64,000 nt of DNA. Origin: Prunus persica. Taxonomy: Eukaryota; Streptophyta; Magnoliopsida; Rosales; Rosaceae. Below the pieces are notes generated by a model. The model worked only from the letters and a program-made list of their open reading frames with translations, was not told where the DNA came from and searched no databases. The translations under genes and the position numbers were made by a program. The DNA is taken from NCBI RefSeq assembly GCF_000346465.2, contig NC_034016.1:15412786-15476785 (forward strand). Reading direction: 5' to 3'. Below are positions 12,481 to 24,100 of the stretch, piece by piece (position 1 is the first letter of the stretch; every line of letters begins with the position of its first letter).

Positions 12481-12722
12481 ACACATGGCGCAATAATAGC
12501 AATTGAAAATCTTATCCCATATATGAGATGTGAATTTTATAATAAATATGGACACGTGGCAACCGAAAATCTTATCAGAATATTTTATTCAAAATCTGAG
12601 ATGTGAATTTTATAATAAATATAGACACGTGACAACCGAAAATCTTATTTGAATATTTAAGCTAAACTATGATAAGTAAATAATATAATAAATATGGACA
12701 TGTGACAACCGAAAATTTTATC
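12481..12722. repeat. Tandem repeat, about 3.3 copies of a 71-73-bp unit
   Basis: Units begin at 12481, 12552, 12625 and 12698, each opening with ACAC/TGTGGCAACCGAAAAT-like sequence and closing with TATAATAAATATGG. The repeats flank the start of the Harbinger transposase and may be subterminal repeats of that element. Confidence 0.7.
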
Positions 12723-13158
12723 AAAATTAATATTATAAGTATAAAAAATAAAATTAATTTGTTGTAAATTGTAATTACCTTTTATCATGATAATGAGAGG
12801 AAAAGCAACAACAAATTGCTACTTTGTATACTGTGTAAATAATTCTTGGCTCAAACACTACTTTGTGCCATCCATTGTTAAATTTGAAGAGTGCTATTAT
12901 TAGTCGTGTGTAAGCTCAAATACATCCATCCACACACCAAAACACAACTTAGCATAGTAATGGTCCAAAAAACACTATGGTAAGAAATATTTATGTAATT
13001 GAATAAAAGTATTTTGAAAAGAAGAAAAGAAGAGGGTAAAAAATAAAAATTTAAAAGTGAAAGTGGGGCGTTGCGCCTAAAGATGAGTAGCAGAGTGGTG
13101 GTGGGCAGTGGGCACTTCACTTATAGGCTTATGAGAGCACGTCAAAGGAAAAAGCGTA

Positions 13159-13161
<3 letters not shown>

Positions 13162-13205
<44 letters not shown>
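13162..13205. repeat. (CT)n microsatellite
   Basis: About 22 CT dinucleotides in an uninterrupted run. Confidence 0.9.
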
Positions 13206-13207
<2 letters not shown>

Positions 13208-14314
13208 TTCTCTCTGAGTCTGCGTGTAGTAAAACTGGCTCGCACAGAAAAGACAGCATTATTTATGACTTTCTAATGAGACACAAAGAGAGAGACAGAG
13301 AGAGAGAGCGAGCAAGTCAGCCTCACCCTTTCCAATCCACCCACTCTCTCGCTCCTTGGACTTGTTCAAGACGCGCCCCTCTCTCTGTTTTTCTTTGTCT
13401 GGTAAAACCAGTCTCTCTCTGATCATTTCAAAAGCAAAAGCATGTTCGGACATTTGCTTGTATGTCGCGTGGTGGATGCCATGTTATGTTAAGTCGATCC
13501 ATCGTCTTGTAAATCTTGTTTTGTTTTGTTCTCTAGTCGACGTCGTGGACTGGGCTGGCCAAGGGTTTTGTCAATGGCAGATCTGCTTCAACTCCATCCC
13601 CAGCTTTTTTTTAAAACACATTTCTTTCTTTTTTGTTTTTTACTTTTACAACAAGGAATGTGAAGGTACCTATACATGAATCATGACTTGTAGTAAAAGG
13701 TAACTAGGAATTAAGCTGCAAATTTATGGGTGCATGGTGAGAGTTTTTCTCTTCACTCCAGAAACAAGAAAACCAAGAAATAAAAGTAAATTTTGATATG
13801 TAGAATTATGAGAGAAATTTAGACAAGAATCAACGCGATAAGTGTTCTAGATTCACAGTCATGCAATCTAAATATCTCGTGTTGATAGACGGTGTAGTAA
13901 AAGAAAACTTCCTTGTATGAGAAGAATTATTGTTTGTAATGAGGCAAGGAAAAGATGCAAAGCAGGTTCTCATTTTGTCAACAAAGCAAGATCGACATGA
14001 ATGTATCAACAAATCATATCAAACTCTAGATTAGAAGTGGGATTTATTCAACTCAAAAAGGAAAAAAAAAGAAAGAAAGGATTTGTTAAAGACTGTTTGT
14101 TTGTTATGTCAAACACTAACCCAAAGCAAAGACTTGTTAATTTGCCTATACTTTCTTCTACTGCCTTTCTAATTAATAATTGTTCCTAACATGACTTTAA
14201 TATTTTTTTTTAATACAATCGATATTTTACTTTAATGTAATTTAACTACAGAGATGAGAATTTAAACTCGAATACAAAATAAACAGTACATTCATTTTTG
14301 CCAACTTAACTAAC

Positions 14315-14503
14315 GACTTTAATATTACATATTATGCATTATTATAATATCATTTGTTGGGTAATGAATGCATTATAAATTGTTGGGTGTTTCTAAAATC
14401 CTCCAAGACTTTAATATTACATACGGATATATGCATTATCATAATATCATTTGTTGGGTAATGAATGCATTATAAATTGTTGGGTGTTTTTAAAACCCTC
14501 CAA
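14315..14503. repeat. Direct tandem duplication, units of 92 and 97 bp
   Basis: Copy 1 is 14315-14406 and copy 2 is 14407-14503. Both start GACTTTAATATTACATA and end CCTCCAA. They share TCATTTGTTGGGTAATGAATG without change and differ by a few substitutions and small indels. Confidence 0.85.
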
Positions 14504-14834
14504 AATCAATGAAGAGTCCTAGACACATAAATGCTTGGAAGCATAAACCCAAAAGTCTATGAACTACACAACCCCTACTACTTACTTCTTTCTACTACTA
14601 CCAAGAGAGTCTATAGGCTTTGTTTCTCTTTCTCTTTCTCTCTCTTTTGAGTCTTCTTGAGCAATGAGCACAGTGACTCTTTATTTAGGCTTCTGTAATA
14701 GGTTGTTTTCAATGGGTCCGGCTTGGTGTGTGTGCCGTTGCATTTCTGCCCGCCAACGAAACACACCGAAAGCACAAAAGAAAAGAATGAAAGAAAAGAA
14801 AAGAAAAGAAAAGAAATTCCAAAACCCAATATAT

Positions 14835-14845
14835 ATATATAAAAG
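14835..14845 (+). promoter_or_regulatory. TATA box of the cyclin D3 gene
   Basis: TATATATAAAAGG-type element about 260 bases before the main ATG at 15101. It implies transcription starting near 14870 and a leader of about 230 bases containing a CT tract (about 14930-14960). Motif and spacing only. Confidence 0.5.
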
Positions 14846-14920
14846 GACAAGCGTGAAACCCACTCTGCTCTAAAATCAATCTCCCTACCCCCTCTTTTTC
14901 TTCTTCCCCTGTCACCCTCT

Positions 14921-14929
<9 letters not shown>

Positions 14930-14961
<32 letters not shown>
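14930..14961. repeat. (CT)n tract in the cyclin D3 leader
   Basis: An uninterrupted run of about 15 CT units within the inferred 5' UTR. CT-rich leaders are common in plant genes. Confidence 0.8.
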
Positions 14962-14964
<3 letters not shown>

Positions 14965-15027
14965 CTCTCTCTTTCTCTAGCTGTACTCTATTCTCCACAC
15001 CACAACCCAAAGCAAAAATACAGAGAT

Positions 15028-15063
15028 ATGGGTGTGAGACTGATGAGCTTTTCTTTTGTATAA
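15028..15063 (+). other. Upstream ORF 1 of cyclin D3 (11 codons)
   Basis: ATG GGT ... GTA TAA encodes MGVRLMSFSFV. The ATG has G at -3 and G at +4, a favourable context. It ends 37 bases before the main ATG. Its presence in the mRNA depends on the inferred transcription start. Confidence 0.5.
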
Positions 15064-15110
15064 TGAGCAGAGGACTAAAACCTCTTCTTCTTGGAAGAAG
15101 ATGGCAATGA
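15063..15110 (+). other. Upstream ORF 2 of cyclin D3, overlapping the main start
   Basis: ATG at 15063 overlaps the stop of uORF1 (TAATG arrangement). It encodes MSRGLKPLLLGRRWQ and stops at 15110, ten bases into the main coding sequence in another frame. Ribosomes starting here would bypass the main ATG. Confidence 0.5.
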
Positions 15111-16660
15111 AACAAAATGAACAAAACCACCAAGAACAACAGCAACAACAAAGCCATTCACTTTTGTTGGATGCTTTGTTGTGTGAAGAGGAGAAATGGG
15201 AGGAGGATGAAGGAGAAGTAGTGCAAGATTCTTTAGAGGAAGTGACCAGTGAGAACTACAAAAATGACATTAATGGGCACAACCCAGCCTGCCCTTCTCT
15301 GTTCTTGTTGGAACAAGATCTGTTCTGGGAAGATGAAGAGCTTGTCTCTCTCTTCTCCAAAGAAGAGCAGCAGCAGACCCATTTCATCAAACACTTGGAG
15401 GACATGGGAAACGAAGCAGCAGAGCACTCTTTGATCTCTGTGGCTCGTCGTGAAGCTGTCTTGTGGATGCTCAAAGTCAATGCCCATTATGGGTTCACTG
15501 CTCTCACTGCAATCCTAGCCATTAACTACTTTGATAGGTTCATCTCCAGCCTCCATTTTCAGAGGGACAAGCCATGGATGGTGCAGCTTGTGGCTGTCAC
15601 CTGTCTCTCCTTGGCAGCCAAAGTGGAAGAAACCCAAGTGCCTCTTCTTCTGGACCTTCAAGTACGTTTAGCCATATTGAATTCAAAGTGTTGACCTTTA
15701 TTTTCGTTTTTGCTGATTAAATTCCAAAATCTGACATTTGGGTTTTGTTCTGTTTCAGGTGGTGGACACAAAGTATGTGTTTGAGGCCAAAACGATTCAA
15801 AGAATGGAGCTTTTGGTGCTCTCAACTCTCCAATGGAAGATGCATCCAGTGACCCCACTTTCATTCCTCGACCACATCATAAGGAGGCTTGGATTGAAAA
15901 CCCTTCTCCACTGGGAGTTTCTCAAGCGCTGTGAGCGTCTTCTTCTCTCTGTGGTCTTTGGTAAGCAAAATCTTTAACTATTCACATTGATATTTGAACC
16001 AAAGCTTAGATTTTTTTTTCGATAAGAACAAAGAACAGAGCATCACCCTTATGATTTCTCATCATTTTGTTTGCTTTTTCTTCATGGGTTTCTCTCAGAT
16101 TCAAGATTCATCGGTTATTTGCCTTCTGTGTTGGCCACTGCAACAATGATGCGCGTTATAGACCATGTTGAGCCTTGTAATTCCATGGAATATCAAAACC
16201 AGCTTCTGGGTGTTCTCAAAATAAGCAAGGTTTGTACTTTCATGATGTTCTTCATCAGTTTTCATGCTTCAAACAGAACATCAGTTAAGGCACATTATTA
16301 GATATATGATTTACTTAATTAATGTTGATTAATTATTTCTTAATTAAGTGCTGCATTGTGAAACAGGAAAAGGTGAATGATTGTTACAGTCTCATCCTTG
16401 AGCTGTCCAAGGCCTATGATTGTGGCTACAACAATCCCCACAAGCGCAAGCATGAACAAATCCCAGGCAGCCCAAGTGGGGTAATTGATGCATATTTCAG
16501 CTATGATGAAAGCTCAAATGATTCTTGGGCAGTGGGCTCATCAATTTCTTCATCCCCGGAGCCACTCCTCAAGAGGAGCAGAGCAGCAGAGAAGGACCAA
16601 CAGATGAAAATGGCTTCACTCAACAGGCTCTTTGTGGGAATTGTGGGTAGCCCTCCTTAA
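15101..16660 (+). CDS. CYCD3: D3-type cyclin
   Basis: Four exons (15101-15661, 15759-15960, 16099-16229, 16367-16660) give 395 residues with consistent phases. LLDALLCEEE carries the retinoblastoma-binding LxCxE motif (residues 26-30). The cyclin N box follows (VARREAVLWMLKVNAHYGFT, ILAINYFDRFIS, LAAKVEETQVPLLLDLQ), then the C box (FEAKTIQRMELLVLSTLQWK, TPLSFLDHIIRRLGL, FIGYLPSVLATATMM). The Ser/Pro/charged tail (SSSPEPLLKRSRAAEKD) is PEST-like. D3 cyclins activate CDKA, drive RBR phosphorylation at G1/S and respond to cytokinin. An in-frame TTG lies upstream, but 15101 is the first in-frame ATG and has an ideal context (AAGATGG). Two uORFs precede it. The member of the D3 subgroup is not resolved. 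Confidence 0.92.
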
Positions 16661-18640
16661 TAAAAAACCATCATCAATTTATCTTCCTCTCTCAAAAAAA
16701 CACAAAAAAAAAAAATTGAAGTTCAAAAACTCCATGTCTGTTATGGTAATTTCTCTTTTGGTGCAAAATCTAAAGTGCTGTGCTGCTGCTGCTGCTGCCA
16801 TACATGCATAGTTTCGGTGCCTTAATTTTCAAAACAATGCCCACAATCCTACAGTCATGTCCTGGAGACTTGGAGATGATGGGGTCTGTGGGGATTATTA
16901 TTGATGGCAATTTGGCAATTCACAGCAAAGAGGAGGGACAAGATTGGAAAGTTAAGAATTACTCTCTACATTGAAGTCTGCTTTTCTGTATATTTTGAAA
17001 TATGGAGCACTCTTATATATTTCCATATATCTCTATAAGTCTCTCTTCGGCCCATTTGGACATATTATATTAATAAATAAATTTAAACACCAATTTTGTT
17101 CATTTGTGTTCAAATATTATCTGTTCACTTCTCATTAGCTCGATCCCTTTATTATCTGTTCAATTTGGTATGTCAGAAGTGCCAGGCATCAAAATCTCTA
17201 TTTAGTATCTGGTCATTGAAAATGGATTATATTTGTTTAGGATGCTGTTTACCTCTTATCGAGTAAGGGGATGTGAATCACAGTTTAACGCTTATGTATA
17301 AATAATTTATTAAAAATATAGAAAAATTTATGCACGCATGTTATATTATTATTGAATTGATAGAAATGTAAGAGTTCCTAATATTTTCCTTTTGTTTATG
17401 ATATAAATTGCAATTTTCAACTTCATAATTAAGATTAAATCTAGAAATTAGATTAAGTTAAGTGGGTTTTTTTTTGAAAATTTGTTTAAGGGGAGATAGA
17501 TTTGCATGTGAAGAGAGGAAGAGACTGTCGGGGAGTAGTGGATTTGGTGGAAGTTAGACTTTTTGATTGGGGAGTTTGACCTTGTTGGAAGAGCCACTTT
17601 CTTTTCCTCGTGACCAAAAATAAAATAAAATTTGTGATGTTGGTGTAAGATTGAGGTAACCGTAATCTTCTCTGTATGAACCTAACCCCGCACCTAAGTG
17701 GCCTACACTTTAAAAAAAAAACACCATATATAATGCTCTTTTTTTAGATCTTCTTCACTTTTTGGCTTCAAGTGTTGTGTTGGATTGGTCATGCAATGCA
17801 GCTGTCCTTTCCTTTACGTGCCTATGGAGAGAGTGTGCTCAGTTGCAAGACTGTCATTTGAAGTGGTCAATAATAAACTATTTTATTTGGTAAGTCTTTG
17901 TTTTGTTCATCAATTAGGGAAAAGGGTTTTTTATGGTCAATTGATAATGAAATGAAGATTAGCTTTCTAAATTCTAAAAGAAATAAAAAAAGAGAGCATT
18001 TATGTAGGCAGATGTGATTCAAACTCCCCCTTAGTTATTTTGCACACTTTAGGGAATTTTTGTTATCGCTTCGAAATAGTAGTCATGCGCTTTTGTTACA
18101 GACTACATGATGACTAATTTGGAGTCTGTATAATGGTACTAAAAAAAAAGTACAAAATTTGAGAGGGCTGAAAAATGAATAAATAAATAAAGAGGGCTAA
18201 TTAGGGCTAAGCATTAAGTCAATGATTATAAGTATATATGGGTTAGATAATAAGTCTTTGATGTGTGTGAATTCCAACTTCCAACAAGGGTGGGGATTTT
18301 ATAGGTCACTCAGTGAAAAAAATAACAAAGCGTTTCTTTTTGCTGGGTGTTTTTCATTGGAATCTTGGTCATTTAGTTGGTGAATGTTTGAAAATGTTGC
18401 GAGGTAAAAGCTTTTGTTAATATAAAAGAGATGAGAGTGAAAATGAAATGCCCATACAGAATGACATCATTGTCGTACAATTAGTGCCTAAATTATTAAA
18501 ATAAAAATATTTTACATGTCAAAGCAGTCATTATATTCAAATCCTACTGGCTCCTTGCAGTAAAACTGTGAAACTGATGCCTCTGTGTGTGTGTTCTTGC
18601 TTAGGTGTGTGCATGTGCGTTTTATAGAAAAGATGTTATG

Positions 18641-18695
<55 letters not shown>

Positions 18696-20250
18696 TTTGC
18701 ATCTACATTGCCCCATTAATCTTGCCTAGGGTTTGTTTGATGTGGTTGTCTTTAACTCCAGAGCCATATAGAAAATACCCAAATTAAAGATTTTCTTTTT
18801 CTCTTTACAAACATGTAAGAACAAAAACTGCACACATACTTAACTAGTTTAGTTTGCAATTTTGACTATTTTCAGAACATTTTTGGACCCACGTACTTGT
18901 ACAAAATGAAAGCAAATTGTCAAAATATTTGAGTAGGGAGTCAAGATGGTTGAGAAAACTGAAGGTATTTCTTCGATCTAAAAATTACCTAAAGAGTCAG
19001 AATTGTAAAATTTTCAAACTTGAAGACAACATGGTTAAATGGTGAGAGAAATTGTTTTGTCTTTTTGTATTTTTGAAGCAAGAGTACTACTTTGGCTTTA
19101 CCATTGAAGAATCTTTAGAAAACACTACATGGTTATCCCCTAACCTCCAATAGTTTGTTCTCTTTTTTGCACTGTCAAATCCTTCTTCATACTTTTTCTC
19201 CCTAATTACGATGAGGCAACAAGAATTTCAATAGAAGGGCATGAAAAATTGTTGGATAAAGTTCTTCTTCTGCTTCACAATATGTAGATCAGAGTAGGAT
19301 ATAACTATCACAAATCAAACTAAGTGGAGAGATTGCCGCCGCATCACACTAAAAAGATCGGTGGTGCAATGTAAACGTTAGTGGTTGAAATGTGTGAGTT
19401 TCACATAAATCAACGACCAGAAGTCGCCCAAACATACATGAGCGACTGACTGTAACATAACTTTTATTAATGATGCATTTTTTTTAATATAGTTATTCCG
19501 TGTCCTTGTTTATGTTTCTGCTGAGTAAGCCCTACATAGCTAGTTGCCTTGATTACTCAATTTATAATGCCTGCGACCCTTTATGATATCCCAGCTTTTA
19601 GGCATGTTGGATATGCATCCTATAGCTAGCTCTAATTTAATCCAATCTTTCCCTTCTGTAGTACTTAAAAAAAGGATTAGACCAACTTAGATATAACGTT
19701 AGCCCATAATCTTTTCAAGCTAAAGCAATGTGAAAGTTTTGTGATACCCATTACCATATAAAGTGTACATTCCCTTGACCATCCCCCTTTGCGTGGAGAT
19801 TCATGATGCTTCAATTGTAGTGGATTCTTAATAGTGCATGCCTCACCCTTTTGTTTATTCTCTTTGCTTTTTATTTTATTTTCAAAATTTTTTCCCTGGT
19901 AGTAACAAAAACAAAAAAGAAAAAGAAAAGTTCATTTTGCTTTTGTCACATGTTATATGGTAGCAATATTTTATTTTTATAAGATCGATGAGTCTAAGTA
20001 GTGCATGCAAGCCCATTGAAGAAATGATTTTCTAGTATATGATGCATATTAAAGCAAATGTGTTGCTTTGTTCCTAGGGTTTGCACAAAATTTAGCATTT
20101 CAAATTAGGGCAATAGCTGTGGATGAAAAGAAAACAAAAAACATTGGTCAAAACTTGTATTTTGAATAATGGCTATCACTATCTTGAATAATGAACATTA
20201 TGCATTATGTTTCCATAATCTACCAAAGAAAAAGATAGTCTTCCCACTAC
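16661..20250. other. Intergenic region downstream of cyclin D3
   Basis: The first few hundred bases include the cyclin 3' UTR and a (CTG)n run at about 16780. The rest is AT-rich, with a (CT)n tract at 18643-18692. I see no coding frame, tRNA or known microRNA sequence. Confidence 0.5.
18643..18692. repeat. (CT)n microsatellite
   Basis: About 24 uninterrupted CT units. Confidence 0.9.
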
Positions 20251-20540
20251 ATATAGAAAAGCAAGAGGGAGAGAGAGATATTTTTGGTGTTTAGAGGGAG
20301 AGAGATTAAACTGGCTTATGGTTTTGGGTAAGTAATTTTGATGGAGCTAGCACTCACTTAACTTATAAAAGGCAAAAAGACAAAAGGTGGGTTGATTTTG
20401 AATTTGGGAGACAAAATCTTTGATTTTGTGGGAGATTGTCTTTGGTTTGGTTTTTTTTTTTTTTTTTTTTTTTGGGGTCTCTACTTTAAGGTTGGTAGAA
20501 TGTGTAGATGGCATTAGATGCATGCTAGTGATCATGATTC

Positions 20541-20592
<52 letters not shown>

Positions 20593-21120
20593 TGTTTTGG
20601 AAGGGAAACAGCTTGCTCCCAAGGAGTAGTGAAGATGATGAGGTCAGTTTGTCCCTACCCCAATAATTGTAGAATAATATGATGGCTTGGATTGAGGCTT
20701 ATAGCTTGGTGATCTTAAAAACTTTCTTTTTTTGACCTAGTCTCTCTTCTCTTCTGCTTTATTAATTGCTGTTTTCATTAAACAAAATCACATGAATTCA
20801 AATTGGAACCACAAACTCAAAACCCTTTGGCTTTGAGTAAATTTTTCTTCTTTCTTTCTTCTCTTTTCTCTGCTCACAGCTGTAAAGTTTCAAAGGACAA
20901 CAAAGGAGAGGACCATTCAGAACTGTGGGCCTCTGTCTTTCTCTCTCACACACACATGCAGGACACACATCTATGGCTCTTCTCTCAGTCTCATCTCATG
21001 TCCCAGCCAGGGGGCTTTGTTCTTTGTGGAACATGGAAGCAACTTCCATAGGCTGTGCCATTGAAACATGCAAGTGATACTTTTTATAGCCACTGCCATC
21101 TTCAGCTCTACATAATTAAT
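20250..21120 (+). other. Possible non-coding or unrecognised transcription unit
   Basis: CTTATAAAAGGC at about 20359-20370 resembles a TATA box. It is followed by a poly-T run, a (GA)n tract at 20544-20590 and a less AT-rich stretch up to 21060 with an 82-codon open frame (20803-21051) of low complexity. I recognise no protein family and saw no hairpin of a conserved microRNA. The call is speculative. Confidence 0.2.
20544..20590. repeat. (GA)n microsatellite
   Basis: About 23 uninterrupted GA units following a 20-base poly-T run 80 bases upstream. Confidence 0.9.
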
Positions 21121-24100
21121 GATCTCTTTTGACCCAAAGAAAATAAAAAGAAAGTATGGTCTCTCTCAACTTTCAATAATATCTCCATCAAGTATGAACT
21201 TTGATATTGGAGGGCCATATCTCAATGCCTGCATTTTCTCTCTTTTCTTTGGGGTTTAAAATAAGACTTCATATTAGGAACTAATCAGAGTCCACAAGAA
21301 CTAATCTTGAGGTAAACTGCCTCAAGACTCGTTGGTATCTGTAATATTCTGCGTAACTTATTAAATAGTAACCTTATTTTGACTTCCTTAATCCTTTATT
21401 ATTTCTAGAGACATCACTAATTCTGTCTGGATGCAGTAAAACATGCCAAATCATCCATGGAAAATCCTGCAATCACACACAACCTCAAAGATTACTAGGT
21501 ATTGATGTTACATAATTTGTCTCACAGACTCACAAGATAAGATGAAGATGTGTTCCACATCCACACATATGGATTGTTCATTGCCCGATGCCAAAGGAGA
21601 GCTTCAGAAAGCTGATGCAGCATTTCCAATGACCCCCCATAGAAAATCAGAAGTAGAAGGTCCCCAAAAACCACTGTCAAGTAGCAGCAACCTCATCAGC
21701 CTGCATTGCACATCCAATGCGTGACCCGAATTATTGTGCCAATGCCCTTCAGATCTCTTCTGTTAAACAGTTAATATATTGACACTGGAAAAATCAGAAT
21801 CCGATGTCTCCTTGGCTTCACTTACATAATTGAAAAGGGTCACCATCAAAAAAATCTCATCAAATAATGCCAAAACCAAAAACCAATTTAGCTCAAGTGG
21901 TTCCATAAAAAATAAAATAAAATAAAATAAAAAATGTTCATGTTGTTGACCTTGTACAATCATATTCATTAAAATGTGAAAACATGATCTTGCTTCTCAA
22001 CACATTGTAGGCTCTACCAAGTAAATTCATTGAAAAGGGGGTTTGATTTATGAGGAAGCTAGCTCAACAGACATACTAATTGAACTGAGCTCCATGACCA
22101 CTTGGGTTGTTTTCCATTTAATGAGTCATGTCCTCAAGATTCAATAAGTAGTGGAAGTTGATGAAACTTTACACACCAAAATCTTCATGTAGGACCTTTC
22201 TCCTTCAATGATCCCAAAATGGCTACCCTACATGTGTCACTCACATTATACCCATAGAATTTGTGCTAGGACACGTGTAACGTTTCGGGCGGTGCATGGT
22301 TGATTTTATTTTTGGGGAAAATAAGAAAATAGTTACTGCAAATACTAAATAGGGGTTTATTTACCACAAATGAGTGAAAATGGTTTTACATTCTTACATT
22401 GTTGAGAAGGGTTATTCAGGTCAAGTACTCATTACTAAATCATGGATGAAACAAGTTGTGTAACAAGAATAAGTTTTGGTCCATTTTTCATTCTATGTAT
22501 GCATTTGCCTATGAAAATTGAGCAGTACATTTCCATGTAACCACATATGTACAAAAAAAACCTTCTAATAACATTGCATATTTCTAGACAATGGACATGA
22601 GTTGGTATCAATATCAAAATAAATACTTTAAAATGGGCTATCTAAGGAGAATGTAGTATACAAAAGTGATAAATTATATATATATATATAAAAGGGTTTT
22701 CAGAAATAAATTCATTCTAACATGATATTTTATAATTTTAAAAAAAACCTTAAAAGCCTATTTGAATAGAAAAACTCTGAACTGGCCACTTGTTATTTTC
22801 CAATTGGTTCTTAGTATGTTACAATTTTCTAAGAACCCAGTTTGGCATTGCTGTGCTGTAAAAATAATTGCTGTAAGAGAAATCAGCTGTGAGAGAAAAC
22901 AGTTTGGCGTTTGGTAAACTTTTTGTTAAAAGTGTTGTTGGTACTAATTCCTCGTATAATCAAAAAATGATTGCCGCATAGTCATTAAACACAGCGCCTC
23001 TTTAAAATTGATTCCTACATAATCAGAAAATGAAAGCACCTCATTAGCTGCTTTCCCTTGTAACTTTCTCTCACATCAATTTTTAATAATAAGTGATTTT
23101 TTCATAGTTTACCAAATAGGGTGAGCTTCCCAAATTTTTTAAAAAAATCACTTATCACCACCAAATTGGTACTTAAAAAATAACAAATAATTAATTTTAA
23201 ATTTTTTTATAAAATGTCATATTAAAATGAGTCTATTCGTAAAAGGCTAAAAGGGTGGGTTAATAGATTAGAGGGTAAATACTAAATGGTCCCTATTTAT
23301 TATGTTCTTCGGTATAGTAGGAGGTGAAATTAAATACAAAGCCAAATAGGTGACCTTTAGGGGCTCTGGAGTCCCTTTACAAAGTCAGAAGAAAAGGACA
23401 AGAGAAGTTTGAGAGGTTATGAGGGCCCAGCCATGGCATGTCCCAGAACTGTGAAACTTGGCTGCCAACCTGCAAGCATGTCTGGCTTCTCAGACAAAGA
23501 TTTGGGTATCTTTCGACAGGGCTGCAATTACCATAACCCCTACAACAAATGTTTTCAAAGGGTCTTGGACTTTGCAAATTCTATGAGGCTGCTGGGTCTA
23601 GGAGTAAAAGGTGTTAGGTGACAACTTCAAATGCCCTATCCAATACAAGGCCCACTGGTCTAATGTATTTACATTTTTAGGGTCCACATAGAATAAATTG
23701 ACAGCTATTTTACTGATATCCTCCATTAATTTTACTCCCAACTTATTCATAAGATATTAAAGATGGAAATTTTTTTTTTTTTTGGGTATTAAATTTTTTC
23801 TCCTTATTTATAGAATTTTTTATTTTCTCAGACAATGTAACGCGTTACGTTTTCAAACTATCAAATTAAACTATTGATCAAGTGGATTATTGTCTAAGTA
23901 CACAATTTGAATTAAAATTTGTTGTCATAAGTTTCACAAGATATGACATAACGTGTGGAGTAGTCAACCCCTATCCCCCCACACATGTAATGTCTTAGTC
24001 ATTTCTTGCTGGGTGTAGCTGTGCATATGGTATCTTTTTTATGTGCAGACGCGTAATTGAGTGTATTAGTCTGATATACATTGTTGGTAAATTATTAAGT

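Larger units (their letters stand above)
9600..12722. mobile_element. Decayed PIF/Harbinger DNA transposon (ends uncertain)
   Basis: The region carries remnants of both genes typical of PIF/Harbinger elements, in convergent orientation: an ORF1 (Myb/NAM-associated-like) tail on + at 9887-10048 and a DDE transposase on - at 10213-12368. A 9-bp-TSD MITE is nested in the transposase, and about 240 bp of subterminal-type tandem repeats follow at 12481-12722. I could not identify terminal inverted repeats or a 3-bp target duplication, so the outer limits are approximate. Confidence 0.6.
12723..14834. other. Intergenic region upstream of cyclin D3
   Basis: No gene recognised. It contains a (CT)n tract at 13162-13205, several shorter CT/GA-rich stretches to 13420, and a degenerate direct duplication at 14315-14503. 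The CT-rich part at 13140-13420 may be regulatory or transcribed, but I see no coding frame with family resemblance. Confidence 0.5.

Noticed and set aside
21585..21610. TGCCAAAGGAGAG, identical to the first 13 bases of miR399 as I recall it
   Set aside because: The remainder does not match and there is no complementary star arm nearby to form a precursor hairpin.
23377..23621. Two overlapping frames of 66-70 codons with a higher GC content than their surroundings
   Set aside because: No recognised family, no splice partner, no TATA-like element; could be a non-coding RNA but nothing supports it.
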